Source: Areca catechu (Eukaryota; Streptophyta; Magnoliopsida; Arecales; Arecaceae). From it: 64,000 bases of DNA. The stretch spans positions 46,767,088 to 46,831,087 of the forward strand of contig CM038040.1 in the NCBI GenBank assembly GCA_021397845.1, in the 5' to 3' direction. The notes under the pieces were generated by a model. The model saw nothing but the letters and a program-made list of their open reading frames with translations, was not told where the DNA came from and did not search any database. Positions 11,079 to 22,873 of the stretch are shown here, in pieces. The number at the start of each line of letters is the position of its first letter. Positions within the stretch are counted from its first letter, which is position 1. A program made the position numbers and the translations under genes.

Positions 11079-13277
11079 TGTTAGATATATGCCCTGAAAG
11101 TCATGTTGGCTTGACACATTTTAATTTTAGGACATGAACTTTGTACTTAATTTTTCTTATTAATAAAAGGGTATTAGTTTCATTCATATTGTTGTGTCTA
11201 TGAATCGTCCATGGAGTTAATGGACAATGATACATATTTTCAATAGTTAAGAATCTAAGGCATATGTCTTTATAGATTAACTCCTAAAAACTCCTGATTG
11301 TTGGAATATCATGAAGACAGTGATTAATCCATTAAAATCGGTGCACAGATCACTTCCCTCTTAGGGTAGATGAGTCTCTGACCTACAGTGTGGTGACACT
11401 GGAGTGAGAGTGCAGGTAGTTGATAGAGATCAATGGTACTGAGTATTACCAAGTACAGGAAGTTAAACATATGGCTACTCACTCGTCGATAACTTCCTGA
11501 TACTGTAGTCGTGTGAATAGTTCCTTGACCTAGAGTGTCTCAGCTACTCACAATAAGGTTGCTGTAGTTTAACAGCACGATCACATGGTTCCATCCATAC
11601 AGGACCTTGCGGTGTTCGTTGGCTGTAGTAAGTTTATTATAGGAGTAGGGTGTTCACTTGTAGGGATCTATCAGCCTTAGTAGTAAGGAATAATTCTATG
11701 TAAGCTTAATGAGACTAACTCCAAAAATCTATGACCGTAGTAGGGTGATAATGAAAAGGTGTTTTCATTAGTATCACAATTGGACTTGAGTCAATTAGGT
11801 TAAGCATATGACTGATCGGTTTGACGAGTATCCGTAACCAACATCATGTCAGGATTTTTATAGAGGAACCAAATCACATGGTAACTATACCTAGGGGTTC
11901 CAATCTTATTCTGCTGGGTTGCTACTACATACTGCTGGTGTCACTAGTGGATTATGAGAGCCCGTTATGATCATTTTCGGATCGATAATCCTAATTAGGG
12001 TTGAGCTGAAATTGTTTCAATCCATCGAAAGGAGTTTCGATGATGTATAATGGAGATTATAGCATGTCTCATTACCAGACAGGATAAGACCTGAGGGGTC
12101 ACACACATTAGGAGCTCAAGTAACCAATCAGCAAATCAATTTGACCTAATTATAAGTGTTACAATTAAGATTTGATCTAATTGTAAATGTTATAATTAAT
12201 TAGTTATGGATTAATTGCTAATTAAATTAAATTAGACTCAATTAATTAATCCTAATTGATTCAGGTCAATGTCTGCTTTGAAAGGGTTCGATCGGATTTA
12301 AAATTGGCTTCAGTTTGACTGTAAAATCATCACATTTGGACCATGACCTAGAGTCCAGTTAGACTGGGACTCTCTCTCTTTGTCTCCCCTTCCCTCCACA
12401 TGACTATGTGGGGCCCCTTATGTTTGGGCGACAAAAGAAAGGTTGGGGCATGTAATAGTGGGCGCTAATATGGTTTTGGTGTGAGAGAATAAGAGAGGAG
12501 GAAGAGTCCTTCTCTTCTACTCCTCTTAAAACCTAAACCAAATAAATCAAATTCCTTTTATTTAGGCAAGGAGAAATAAAAGAGATAAATTACCGTGATT
12601 TATAAAAAGGAGAAGAGAGAGGGGTGGCCGACCATAAGAAATATTGGCGTGAATATTTTTGGGCATCTTCTCTTCTTTTGGACGCTAATACGAGGGAGTC
12701 TCTTTCCTGGTGCCATCTTCTCTTCTCCCTTCCACTATATTTCTTTCTTGTGATCTTCAAGAGCATTGAGAGGTCTTCTACATAAGAAGAAGAAAAGAGA
12801 AAAGGATCCAAAGGTCTTGCATAGTCCGATTTGCGAGACAGAAGTCAAAAGCCGGTCCGGATTCGTATTGGCACAGTTTTTAAAGCAAGCAATTTGCTAA
12901 AAGAGGAGAGGGCTGCAAGGATCTAGCAGTCCGATGCCCTCTATGATTCAGTTGCGAGAGCTTCGTGTGGATACCAGCAGAGGTCGGGTATTTACGCGGC
13001 TCCGACAGAATCCCGGCTTTTTAGTAACGGATTTACACACATTTCAGAGCAATCCCGGATAGCGATATGGTAAGTATTTTATGCTTAAAATAATTTTTAT
13101 TTTAGATCTGATATTTTTTTCATATGTTGCAGCATGTTAGAAATTTATAATAAATAAATTAGATTTATTTATAAATTGCATGATTAGATATAAATTATTT
13201 TTATATCTGGTTCCACTGCGACAGGCTGTTGATGCCCGTTCGATTGCAATTTTTCTATTCTTGGGAGAATTCCAATA
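11079..13277 (+). repeat. Copia-1 3' LTR
   Basis: Begins TGTTAGATATATGCCC and ends CCAATA, where the terminal CA has become TA. It is followed by the ATGAT target copy. Confidence 0.92.
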
Positions 13278-14202
13278 ATGATGACATCGATGGAACTTCA
13301 AATAGAATTAGGCCAGGCTCCTGGGCTCCTTCCCTTGGCTCCATAGCCTGGCTGGCTTGCAAAATCATGGCCTTGGTCACCTCTACTCCCGAGGCCAGAG
13401 CCTTCTCTGTCTTCCCCCTCGGGGCTTCCTCACTGCTCCCACGCGGGGACTCATCATAGCCATCCACTTCTGTGTCATTTGCTTGATCTTGTCCATGGAA
13501 AATTTCATGTTTGCACCGACAGAAGATCTTAGTTAGTCACAAGGGACCACTAGGAGGAGTGTATACAGTTTTTACCTAAAGACCAAACTGGATTGATCCC
13601 AGCATCGAAGAGTTTTATTCAAAAAGGAGGTCCCGCCCATGAGGAATCCTTAAGGTGATAAGCTGGTCATACACCTCTCGATCGGTGGGCTCCATGGTGG
13701 CATTTTGATTTGGAGACCTATCGAGATCCCTCCAAACCCAGTTGATCCCTTCAATGAAAGCAAAAAGGTACCAATTCTTTCATCCCTTGATAGAAGTAGG
13801 CAATTCAAAATGCAGGGCCCCCGATTGAGGTGCAAAAAACCACCAACCCCCTTTTTGCAAGATGGTGCTTCAGGATGAAGAGGGCCCTGAAAAGAGAAAA
13901 TCATGCAACTATGCCGTGAAAATAGCATAGGACAATGAAGGAGCAAACAACCCTAAAGGAGTTTGGAGTAAGCTGGGCAGGGACCAACCTATAATTGTCC
14001 AAGAAGGATAGGATGAAAGGATGAAGGGGATGACAAAAGCCTGCAAAGAAGAAGTCCTCGTACAAGGCAATCCTCCTAGCTCATTAGAAGTAACCCTGTC
14101 ATTCAGGGCTGGGGCCAAGATCCGGATGGTCTCTGGGATCCCGTACATCCCCCGGAGGCGAAGGGAATCCACCTTGGTCATTATCAAGATGGTGCTCGAT
14201 GG
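13278..14202 (-). pseudogene. Antisense ORF of element A, Transposase_28-like domain
   Basis: Read leftwards from 14202, the piece contains MTKVDSLRLRGMYGIPETI, then an IPF-rich stretch and, further on, WYLFAFIEG and REVYDQLITLRIPHGRD. This matches the pattern of the 'putative gypsy type transposon' family (Pfam PF04195), including the bulky W-x-x-F-F-like region. It is followed by a Glu/Ala-rich segment (13255-13467). Stops and frame changes show decay. The ORF is opposite in direction to the pol gene of its element. The family's biochemical role is not established. The piece is cut off at 13277 by Copia-1 and resumes at 3345. Confidence 0.65.
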
Positions 14203-15307
14203 TGTTGGAAATTATATCCCAAAGCCAATCATTTAGACTGTAGATGGTTGTATTATTTTATAATTGTATATGAATTTCTTAATGAATAAAAGTTATATTC
14301 TTTTGGCTGTTCATCACATATGTATTTTTCTAAAACGAACTCTTATGTGATGGAGTCCTTAAAACTACATTATATTTGATATAGAGAGGATATATTGGGT
14401 AGTTCTTAAGCTGGTTCACAACCAAAGGATATATTGTTATAGGATGGCGATGTACATTTGTTGGTTGTCCTCTTAACCAAGAAGTGTAGAGACACTGATG
14501 TGACATACAGGTGAAATGTATGATATCTCACTGAACGTGACCAACTGCGGAGCTCCCTTCTGCCAAAAGGTTGCTCACGAAGGGATATGGGTATATGTGT
14601 CCCTCAGACCTGAGGTCATCATGGTAGCTTGCAAGCAACTCACTATACTTTGGTGCCAGACTACCTAGATTTCTAATCCAGTGATGAAAGATTTTTGGGT
14701 ACAGTCAAGTCCTTGTGAAGCAGTGGTAGATCAAGATGGAATTGACTCCTCCAAATAGTTTGGAGTGAATGACTCGTTGTGTCTCAATTTAGCAAAATCT
14801 TAGCCAGGATAGTTCTTGTGAGAAGTCATAGAACTTGTAAGATTGAAACACGATCTGAATGAACCAAATTAGGGTTGGCGGTCAAACCCTAGGTCATCCT
14901 GAGTATTATGAGGTCAAAGGGATGAATTATGCAGTAATCATATGCCAGAGGTTCTAGAAAATTGCTCTACAATCTTCGACCTATAAGGACGTCGGGTATC
15001 ATTGCTAGATGAGGACTTTGACTGGTACTGGAAGTGATCCAGTGCTACCGGCTTTGTGTTCGAACCTATGGGGTCACACACCATAGGGGTTTTTATCTGA
15101 TCTAAAGGTTGATCAACGATTGAGAATCGTTTGCCATCATTGGAGGTCAATGTGATTGACCATGTTCCAAGTATCGACACTTCCAAGTGTCGACACTTGG
15201 CTGTGACGAGCAAAAATTTTGGAAAGATTTCTGGAAAGGTTTTGACTTTGAATTTTGAATTCGAATTTCGAAATCTAGTTGTTTTTGGCTCCAAGCTTTC
15301 ATGGAAT
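14203..15307 (+). mobile_element. Probable solo LTR insertion in the antisense ORF
   Basis: The insert starts TGTTGGAAATTATATCCC, typical of plant Copia LTRs, and is flanked by GATGG at 14198-14202 and 15308-15312. Removing it rejoins the antisense ORF smoothly (GKNNH before the insert, STILIMTKV after). No coding region is supported inside. The 3' end reads CATGGAAT rather than the expected CA end. The end may be mutated or truncated, or the exact boundary may be off by a few bases. It contains a perfect 18-bp palindrome at 15183-15200. Confidence 0.65.
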
Positions 15308-15433
15308 GATGGTTATTCTTGCCATTTAAGCTTGGAACCTATTTGGTATAATGCTCAACATTCTCTCTTAATCACTCCTCCTTCCTCGGGTTCCCTACTT
15401 GGCAGGGTCCTCGAGCAACCCTAAAGGGGACAT
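15308..15433 (-). pseudogene. Antisense ORF of element A, N-terminal end
   Basis: Reading leftwards, the piece contains REPEEGGVIKRENVEHYTK, which leads directly into the Transposase_28-like domain beyond the inserted LTR. The most likely start codon is near 15433, but that ATG is in another frame from most of the text, so a small indel must lie between. One further stop is present. Confidence 0.55.
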
Positions 15434-16140
15434 CCTCCTCCTCACTATCTAAGGGAGGAGGAGGCCTAGCCCAAGGCAACTCCGTAATGCCCGGGAGACC
15501 TAAGGCATGCCCCGAGGAATGGTGATTGCCCCTAGGATATCTCATGGCTATTTAAAGAATTTGAAGAGAAAAGAAAGGCCTAGGCAAGGAGAAGAAGACC
15601 TGGGACCGCAAAAAAGAGCACCCTTCCAAGACAGACTGGAAGGGATGGGAAGAACAAGGAGGAAGGACTAACCTAAAGAAAGCGGGGACTCGAGGTTTTA
15701 ACATGGGTCAGGAGCCCCCTCTCTCCTCTCTCCCTCCTCTCTTCTCCCTTCCTTTCCTTTGTGATTTTTTAAAAGGGTGGTAGAGCAAGGAGTCTTCCTA
15801 AAGAAGATGAAGAGCCTTTTTAAAGCCATCCACAATGATCAGATGTAGCTCTCTCTCCATATCATTTGGCAAGATCTAGGCACGTGGTGGCATCTCATTG
15901 AGAGAGAGGCATCGAACCATGAATCGCCTGTCGAGGGGTGCGAGAACATCATTTTGAACCATCGTCCTCTTGTATGCATGATGGCTCCCCATTGCTGGAC
16001 GAGAGATATGCAGATCACCAAAGGTCATGGTAATTAAATGCCAGGCCATAGGGCCCTCCACATCAATAACCTCGAATTACTCCCTTCACCCCAAGCCTGG
16101 AAGACTATAGTGCACTCCAGACTCAGGAGTGAGGGACATC
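15434..16140. other. Spacer between antisense ORF and 3' LTR of element A
   Basis: Contains a pyrimidine-rich stretch (about 15715-15765) and purine-rich AGGAGTGAGGGA just before the LTR, a candidate polypurine tract. No gene is supported. If the antisense ORF is transcribed, its promoter would lie here or in the LTR. Confidence 0.5.
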
Positions 16141-16941
16141 TGATGTGGCTAAATGCCAGCATGGTGCCTGCAGAGCCCCGAGCCAAGTAGAGCTCTGTGA
16201 TGGGTTAAGCTTTTGGTCAAGCAAAGCTCCTGGCTGAGTAAAGCTTCGAGCTAGCTAGATCCCCTGGCCAAGTAGAGCTCCAGGCCGGTTGGATCTCCAG
16301 GTCGAACAGAATCCCTGGTCGGGTAGAGCTTTAGGCCGATTAGAGCTCCAGGCCAACTAGAGCTCCTAGCCAAATAGAGCATTAGATCAAGCAGGGCCAT
16401 AGGCCTGGGTGAATCCCCCTACGAGCTGTGGCAAGAACCGACTTGACAAAGGCTGCAATCCCCAATGGAAGGTATACGGGCCACTGGATCACGACGCTAC
16501 CATGAGGGAATCCTGACAACAGCGATTCGGAGGTGTGGTATCTTCACCTCCGTCGAATCCATTATAGCGATAAAAAAGGTACGCACCTCAGGAATGTACT
16601 CTGCCAAGCTCTCAAACTCTATCTCACAATGCCATCTTCTGTATAGGTAAGAGAGACCTCCGACCAAGGTAAGCAAGCAGCCCCTCGCACACTTACGAAG
16701 AAATTCTTACCCTTCTCTCTGTGGTGGCCTAGGCCACCGTGGCATAGACTGTTGCCCTCGACCACTGTACTAACTTGAGCATCGGAGCATCCCCGTCGGT
16801 ACCCCTGGCCCGGGTTTTTTCTATAGGCATGACTACCCGGGATCGAGGTTGGAGAGGCATGAGAGCTGGTCTTCTCTGGTGAACCAAACAGGACTTTCAA
16901 ACCCATCAGAGCTGCAAGCGAAGGCGATCTAGGCAACAACA
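16141..16941 (+). repeat. 3' LTR of Tat element A
   Basis: Starts TGATGTGGCT and ends GGCGATCTAGGCAACAACA. Both ends match the LTR of element C (57816-59009). Near its 5' end is a 17-bp minisatellite with units like GAGCTCCAGGCCGATTA (about 16280-16400). The other Tat LTRs carry GAGCTCG-rich repeats at the same place. Confidence 0.75.
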
Positions 16942-17536
16942 ACAGTGTATTTCTTTCCTCTTAATTGGGAGTTTAAAAAAAGGAAAGAAAATAATTTCTT
17001 TCCTTATTGGAAGCAAAGAAGAAAGGAATAGAATAAAATTGTTACAACATTCTTTTACTATTATATCCTTGAACATAACACATACAATACCAATTTGTAA
17101 AAATAACATGAATATATGCTAACTGCTATTAGACCATGGTATGCTTAACTTGAAAATATATACTATGGTATGCTTAGGAGGTGCTAGGCTTATAGAGTTT
17201 GTTGGCATCCCTTTATTTAGAATCAAAGGAAGCACTACTTGTGACCATCATGTGAGAGTGACCACTATTGCCATCCATTAAAGCTCCATTCATAATCAAC
17301 ATTGTTGCGGTTCCACTAAAGATGTGCTGATCTAGCTGGATGTGGTTGCTTTAGTATACGGCTTCAAGATTCCCTTCGAGATACATGGGCATTCCAAAAT
17401 CTGTAAAAGTAATAAAGACATGAAGATCTGGCCACGATGGGAGGTTCCCCGATGGTAGACTCTCTGATACCTAAGTCAGTCTCTCACGGAAGCAAATAGA
17501 AAAGAATGACCTATAGCCTTTAAGTGGATGGAAGTG
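16942..17536. other. Intergenic sequence
   Basis: AT-rich sequence with no supported gene. It is the left flank of Copia-2, ending with target copy AAGTG. Confidence 0.5.
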
Positions 17537-18429
17537 TGTTGGGAAAATACCTTGAATTAGGCCCCTGAAGAAGCCCAGGATAGATTAGAAGCCTAGCAAA
17601 ACCAGCCTAGAAGAGAACCCAAAAGAAGCCAAAAAGAGAAAAGAAAAAGAAAAAGCTCAAATAGGCCTGCATGCACCAGCCCGCAATCAGCGTGGCCCAG
17701 CAAGGCACAGGTGTGAGCAGCCGGCCCAGGCTCGGGCGAGTGCGATCACGGGTGGGCATGCTTGCAGGACAAGGCCTAGGTGGGAGTCCTTTCAATAGTA
17801 TTTTTTTCCTTCATGCAGCGTTCGAGTGGTCTACACAATGGGAGCTAGTACATGGAATGAGCGATGCGGCAAACATGCACATTGTGCATGATCTAATGGT
17901 CGTGCATTGATCATGTTGAGATCAAACAGTCTAGAGGGCAATGTGGCATGATCTGGGTTGATTTGGCCAATCGACGGCCAAGAGTTGATTTGGAGTTCAA
18001 CTATAAATTGGAGAGGCTACAGGATTTTGATTTAGACATGATTGAGACCATTGGACTTCTAGTAAGATGCTCTTCATAGCAGAGCTATAAAATCATGGGC
18101 AAGGACTAAGTTGGATATGAGAATCAAGAAAGTGATGAATGATCTCTAAAGAACCTGTAGAGGTTGTGAGTTGAGAGCTTGTACTAGAAATTTTGGATTT
18201 CTTGTTAAAAGAATTGTACGAGATTGAGAATGTGAGTTCTAATCTTATAAGTTTTATTTTTTCTCATAGTGAAACCTTACATGTCTAAATAATTGTACTT
18301 TCTTTTTATTTTTCTCTTCTTCCTTCTTGTACGACACCAACACCAACAATCATGATCCTGGAAATATGGATCTTATTCCATATAAGTGATTTTCCAATGA
18401 GTGATATCAATGCAATTGATATCACAACA
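17537..18429 (+). repeat. Copia-2 5' LTR
   Basis: Aligns with 19961-20719. It has a 3' region with TGATATCAATGCAATTGATATCAC just before its end. Confidence 0.87.
18002..18009 (+). promoter_or_regulatory. Candidate TATA box in Copia-2 5' LTR
   Basis: TATAAATT within the LTR. The matching place in the 3' LTR has decayed to TACGAATT. Confidence 0.45.
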
Positions 18430-18449
18430 ACCAGTATCAAAGCTCCAAG

Positions 18450-19947
18450 TTGTCATGTTGATAAAGATCAAAGAAGATAGCAAGTATAATCAAAGTCGAC
18501 ATCAATCAATTTGATGGAAAGAGCAATTTTCTCTCTAGCAAACAAGGATGAAAAACATGCTTATTTAGCAAGAGTTGATCGATACTCCCTTATACAATGA
18601 GAGACCAGCTATCATAGAAGAGAAGACTTGGAGGCAACACCAGATACAAGCAGTGCATACGATCTACTTATACCTGATAGATGATGTGGTGATCCATGTA
18701 CTGAACGAGACTTCCCTGATGGTGCTATAGGCAAAGCTCGAGGAGCTATACATGGTCAAGTCCCTCACCAATAATCTTTTCCTTTAAAACCAATTTTACC
18801 AACTACAGATGATCGAAGGACAGAGCATGCAGGAACACCAAAGCAACTTCCAGAAGATCCGCACCAACCTTCTTGATATAGGTGAAAAGGTAGAAGAAAA
18901 GACCAGGATATTAATCTTGCTATCATCACTATCATACTTCTTCGAGTCCTTGGTGATTATTCTTCTAGTAGGAAAAAGCACCATCAAAGTGGAGGAGATC
19001 ACTTTGGCGTTATTCTAGAATGAGATTCACACGTGGTAGAACCAAGCTTCGAGTTTAATTTCTGGAGGAGCAGCAGTAGAAAGTAAAGTGACACAGGATC
19101 GTGAGGCAAGCAGTCCAGTTTGAAGGATGCCAATAAGATCAAGTATTACCGATGTGATGAGTTGGAGCATCGCATCAGAGATTGCCCATAGTTCAAAAAT
19201 AAGATGATGGCTATTGTAGTGGTGGTCAATTATAGCGATGGTGATGGATACATCAATGATTCACTCATGATATCTGACGAGGTATCCCCTTCTTTCCATT
19301 GATTTTAGAGTCTGCATGTTCACATCATATTTGTTGTAGAAAGTAGCTATTCGACTCTCTAGAAAATAGAGAGGGTTCTGTCCACTTACAAGATGGATCA
19401 AGCTGTACGATCGATGGATAGGAATAGTCAACTTGAAGGTACATGATGGGACAGTAAAGAAATTAGGTGAGGACCAATGTATACCCAGTTTTTACAAGAA
19501 TCTAATTTTTCTTAGCAAACTAGATTCAAACGGCTATACATGAAAAGCTAGTAATAAAGTCTTGAAGGTCTTGCATGTCAGTAGGATCATTTTATAGGAA
19601 AAAAGTGAGGGCACTATCTCTTGACTGGAAGTGCTATGCGAGGTGGAGTTCCTGGTACAGACAAGAGTCTAGTCCGATGTGGAGCTCCGAGAGTAGGTGG
19701 ATCAAACAAAAGACAAGAATCTCAGGAGGATAACAGGTAATGTCGTAAGGTAAAGTTCCTATTACCATAGGAGGCTTCTCCGAGTACATCTTAAATCGAG
19801 GTGAGCACAGCACGTCATAGAGATAGGATCGAGTGACCTAGCTTTACTCCCATGTTTACCCATTCATGATTAGTTGGCATTCACCCTAGGGCGTGAGGGC
19901 GAAATCCTTCAAAAAGCTCTCAAAGTCAAGTGAAGGCTAAACGTCAA
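18450..19947 (+). pseudogene. Copia-2 gag and protease remnant
   Basis: Gag of the UBN2 type can be followed by eye: KTWRQHQIQAVHTIYLYLID, KLEELYMVKSLTNNLF, then 18809-19018 with EEKTRILILLSSLSYFFES. A zinc knuckle follows at about 19140 in which the first Cys is Tyr (YYRCDELEHRIRDC). The protease site reads LESACSHHIC (about 19305), where D-S-A-C-S is usual in this Copia group, so the catalytic Asp is Glu. Downstream short matches are interrupted by many stops, and the sequence then runs straight to the polypurine tract. The catalytic pol domains are missing. Confidence 0.75.
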
Positions 19948-19960
19948 GTTGAGATGGAGG

Positions 19961-20719
19961 TTATTGAAAAAATGCCTTGAATTCAGCCCTTAAAAAAGCC
20001 TAGGATAAAAAGGAAGCCCAGCCAGAACTAGCACAGGCAGGAATTCAAAAGAAGTCCAAAAGAGAAAAGAAAAAAAAGGCTAGAACAGGCCCATAGGCAT
20101 TGGCCCGCAAGCACCGACCCGCAACTAGCGCACCTAGGTAAGCGGGCATGGTTGCAAGCAGGCGCACACATAGGCTTGGGCCTAGGTGAGAGTCCTTTCA
20201 GCGGTGTTTTTTTTCTTCATGTGGCATGCAGGTGGTCTACTCGATGGGAGCTGGTCCATGGAGCGAGCGATGCAGTGCACATGTGCATTATGCACGATCC
20301 AAAAGCCACGTGCTAATCACAATGAGATCAAATAGTCTAGAGGGCGATGCGTCATGATCTAGGCTGATTTGGCTTGATTCCACATAGATTTCAGTGCGAT
20401 CAAGGTTGATCGATGACCTGAAGTTGATTTGAAGTTCAACTACGAATTGGAGAGATTATAGGATTAAGATTGTATGAGAGATTTGGAATTTCTTATTGAG
20501 AGACTATATGGGATTGAGAGTGTAAATTCCAATCTTATAAGTTTTATTTTTACTCATAGTGAAACCCTGTATACCCAAATAATTGTGCTTTCTTTTTATT
20601 TTTCTTTTCTTCTTCCTTCTATGTTATTGACACCGACAATCGTGATCCTAGAAATGAAAATCCATTTCCATACTAGTGATTTCCCGATGAGTGATATCAA
20701 TGCAGTTGATATCACAATA
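19961..20719 (+). repeat. Copia-2 3' LTR
   Basis: Both terminal dinucleotides have decayed (TT start, TA end), and it is about 130 bp shorter than the 5' LTR because of internal deletions. Confidence 0.85.
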
Positions 20720-22150
20720 AAGAGTAGTGGATCGCGGTGTATGGGAGGAGCAGAGTTGGATGAAGCAGTGGAGGTGGTAAATAAAAGTGGCGGAATGGGG
20801 CGAAGCTTGATAGAATGCGGGCAAAGCATAAGAGTAAAAGGGCGAGGCTCAAGAGGGAGAGGGCAAAGCTTCAAGGAGAGTTTGAGAAGCTTGCAAGAGT
20901 GCAGGGATAGCTTAGTGCATTCACTCCTGGACTCCTTTTGGCTTTATCTCCCTACTTCACCTTGCTTTGGCTCTCATTGGCTTGGCTTCCTCTTAGTTTC
21001 AGCTATAGACTTTGGAATCTTAGAATTCACTCACCTCAAACTTACCTGGAGGGTCCATGTAAAATGATTTTCATAAGCGGGCATATGAAGTATCTGTCAC
21101 CTAACATACATGCTTTATGGTGCAGAAAATGGTGTCTAACATGTCTTCATGGTAGGCAAGCTTCTATAAAGTGCATAGCCCTGAAGGAGTTGCTAGAACA
21201 ATTAGAAGCGACATGGAGCACATCTTCATGACAAGCACGCCTCTATCGGGCACATGTCCTAGTAGCAGTAGATGTTAAAGGGGCATGGTGCTAGATTACG
21301 GGCTCCCTTACAGAAGATAGGGTGCGCATGATTTCTTCTGACATGACTTCTAAGGATCATGTGGCAATATCTGAAGAGTCTTCTCTTTGTACTAAGTTGG
21401 CAAGTGATGTTGCGAGCAATGCTGGACTCCACGTGGGCCTAACTATTTCCGGGCATATTAAACATCAAATCACTAAATGCAAATGATGCACTTTAAAGAC
21501 AATGCTTAAAAAAAGAAAAAATAAAAGTAAGAAAAATAAAATAAAGAAATATCTAGATATACAGGACTAATACATGTCATTCACCTACACAGAAGTCAAC
21601 TATCTCTTTATTTCCGGTATAAACATAATGAAGTTCAAAGGCTTTCATATCTTTTAGTATTTGGTATATTGATGGTGCCTTTGATAACCAAAGTCCAAAA
21701 TTCATTCAATTACTGCAATATAAACTAGATATTAAGAGTTCCAAAACTAGTCTAATAAGAGTTTGATCAAGGATAATCAAAATATACTGGTCGTGCATCA
21801 TTTTTTTTCAGTTAACTAATAATAGTTCCGGTCAACATATACCGGTCAACTAGTAAGAGTTCTAAACTCCAACAATTTAGTAAGAGTTTCAAAACTAATT
21901 AAACAATCAAAAACAATCATTACTATATTTCATTAAGAACTTACATAAATGCCATACATCATTTTTTCTAATATGTTCTTATGCCTCTCAATTGGACAAC
22001 CAAACATAGCCCTTGCTTTTTCTAAACTTTGGATGAAAAGTAAGGAAAAGAAGATATGTGGGAAAAGGCCTACTTTTTTTTTCCATTTTATCTCTGTCTC
22101 TCTCAATTTGTTTCTTTATTTTTTTCTATCCTCAAGGTCTGAATCGGGCG
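20720..22150. other. Intergenic sequence
   Basis: Low-complexity GA-rich text near 20740-20900, otherwise AT-rich. The 197-codon open frame starting at 20474 begins inside the LTR and has no recognisable domain. No gene is supported. Confidence 0.5.
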
Positions 22151-22254
22151 AGAGGCTTCGAGTGGTCAAATAAAGAAGCTTAGACTTAGTTTTCCCCTAG
22201 CTATTCGTTAGTTTCTTCCATTCTCGAAGTCTTAGTAGAGTGGAAGTTTTGGAG

Positions 22255-22847
22255 CTAAGGCTGTAAATAGGTCAGGTTGACCCATGACCCGACCTAATCC
22301 GACCCGTTTAGATTCGATCTAACCCTTTTTTTTGGACCTGTGAATCCGGGTCAAGTTCTAAAATTAGACCCATTCCATTTTTTGGGTCAGACCTGGATTT
22401 ACTGAATTTGGACCTAACCCGACTCGAATATACTAATACTGTTATGATCATATCTATTTAGACTTTTAAATTATAATTTAAAATTTATATGAAACTTAAT
22501 TTTAACATAAAAATAGAGTTATAATTATTTTTATATCTTAACTTATTTTGAAAATAATATTGTTTGTTATCTATTTTATGGTTAATAATAGTTGGCTATA
22601 TAATAATTGAAATATTATTATCTATATTTTATCTAGATCATATTTAGATCTAATTTTTTAGATTAGAATTGGATTATTTATGGACTCGATCCAACCCGAA
22701 TGATCCATTGGTTTGAAAATTTTAATAGTAAACCCGACCCGACTTTCTAGTAGGTTGGATCTGGGTCTAATATTAAGTTCTGATCAAAGAACCGAATCAG
22801 ATCGGGGTCACTCATGACCCGATCCGACCAGACACATTTGTACCCCT
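22255..22847. mobile_element. hAT-like non-autonomous element 1
   Basis: Flanked by 8-mers TTTTGGAG (22247-22254) and ATTTGGAG (22848-22855), matching at 7 of 8 bases. Imperfect terminal inverted repeats are AAGGCTGTAAATAGGTC and the complement of GACACATTTGTACCCCT (about 11 of 17 matched). The ends are rich in ACCCGACC-type motifs in opposite orientations around an AT-rich core. No transposase is present. The 8-bp duplication points to hAT. Confidence 0.7.
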
Positions 22848-22873
22848 ATTTGGAGTATCCAAGTAGGGAAGTT

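Larger units (their letters stand above)
3346..13277 (+). mobile_element. Ty1/Copia retrotransposon 1, full length, decayed, 9.9 kb
   Basis: A complete element: 5' LTR 3346-5597, Met-type primer binding site, long leader, gag-pol 7106-11064, polypurine tract and 3' LTR 11079-13277. The flanking 5-mers are ACGAT (3341-3345) and ATGAT (13278-13282), a target duplication with one C-to-T change. The order protease, integrase, reverse transcriptase, RNase H identifies Copia. LTRs over 2 kb and a gag carrying KCYMLASM and HLQELYGEQS suggest the Tork/Angela side of the superfamily; this lineage call is tentative. About 22 mismatches in the first ~230 LTR bases, counted by eye, point to an old insertion. 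It splits the antisense ORF of element A. Confidence 0.93.
1..16941 (+). mobile_element. Tat-lineage Ty3/Gypsy element A, 3' part, host of nested insertions
   Basis: Only the 3' part of this plus-strand element lies in the window. Its order is: integrase C-terminus (1-279), 88-bp tandem array (340-1250), antisense Transposase_28-like ORF (1494-15433, minus), spacer, 3' LTR (16141-16941). The LTR begins TGATGTGGC and ends GGCAACAACA, like the Tat LTRs at 57816 and 42769. A TRIM, a Copia element and a solo-LTR-like insert interrupt the antisense ORF. Joining the flanks of each insert restores a continuous antisense reading. That restoration is the main reason to treat these pieces as one element. 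Tat assignment rests on the integrase tail, LTR similarity to element C, and the antisense ORF. The left target duplication is outside the window, so the insertion cannot be verified. Confidence 0.75.
17537..20719 (+). mobile_element. Copia retrotransposon 2, internally deleted, 3.2 kb
   Basis: LTRs at 17537-18429 (893 bp) and 19961-20719 (759 bp) flank about 1.5 kb. The first runs TGTTGGG...ATCACAACA, the second TTATTGA...ATCACAATA. The flanks are AAGTG (17532-17536) and AAGAG (20720-20724), a 4-of-5 target duplication. A degenerate Met primer site (CAGTATCAAAGCTCC) follows the first LTR, and GAGATGGAGG precedes the second. Inside are gag, a zinc knuckle and a protease remnant. Integrase, reverse transcriptase and RNase H are absent. 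It is therefore a deleted, non-autonomous derivative. Confidence 0.87.

Noticed and set aside
20474..21067. 197-codon plus-strand frame
   Set aside because: Starts inside the Copia-2 3' LTR, and no domain is visible.
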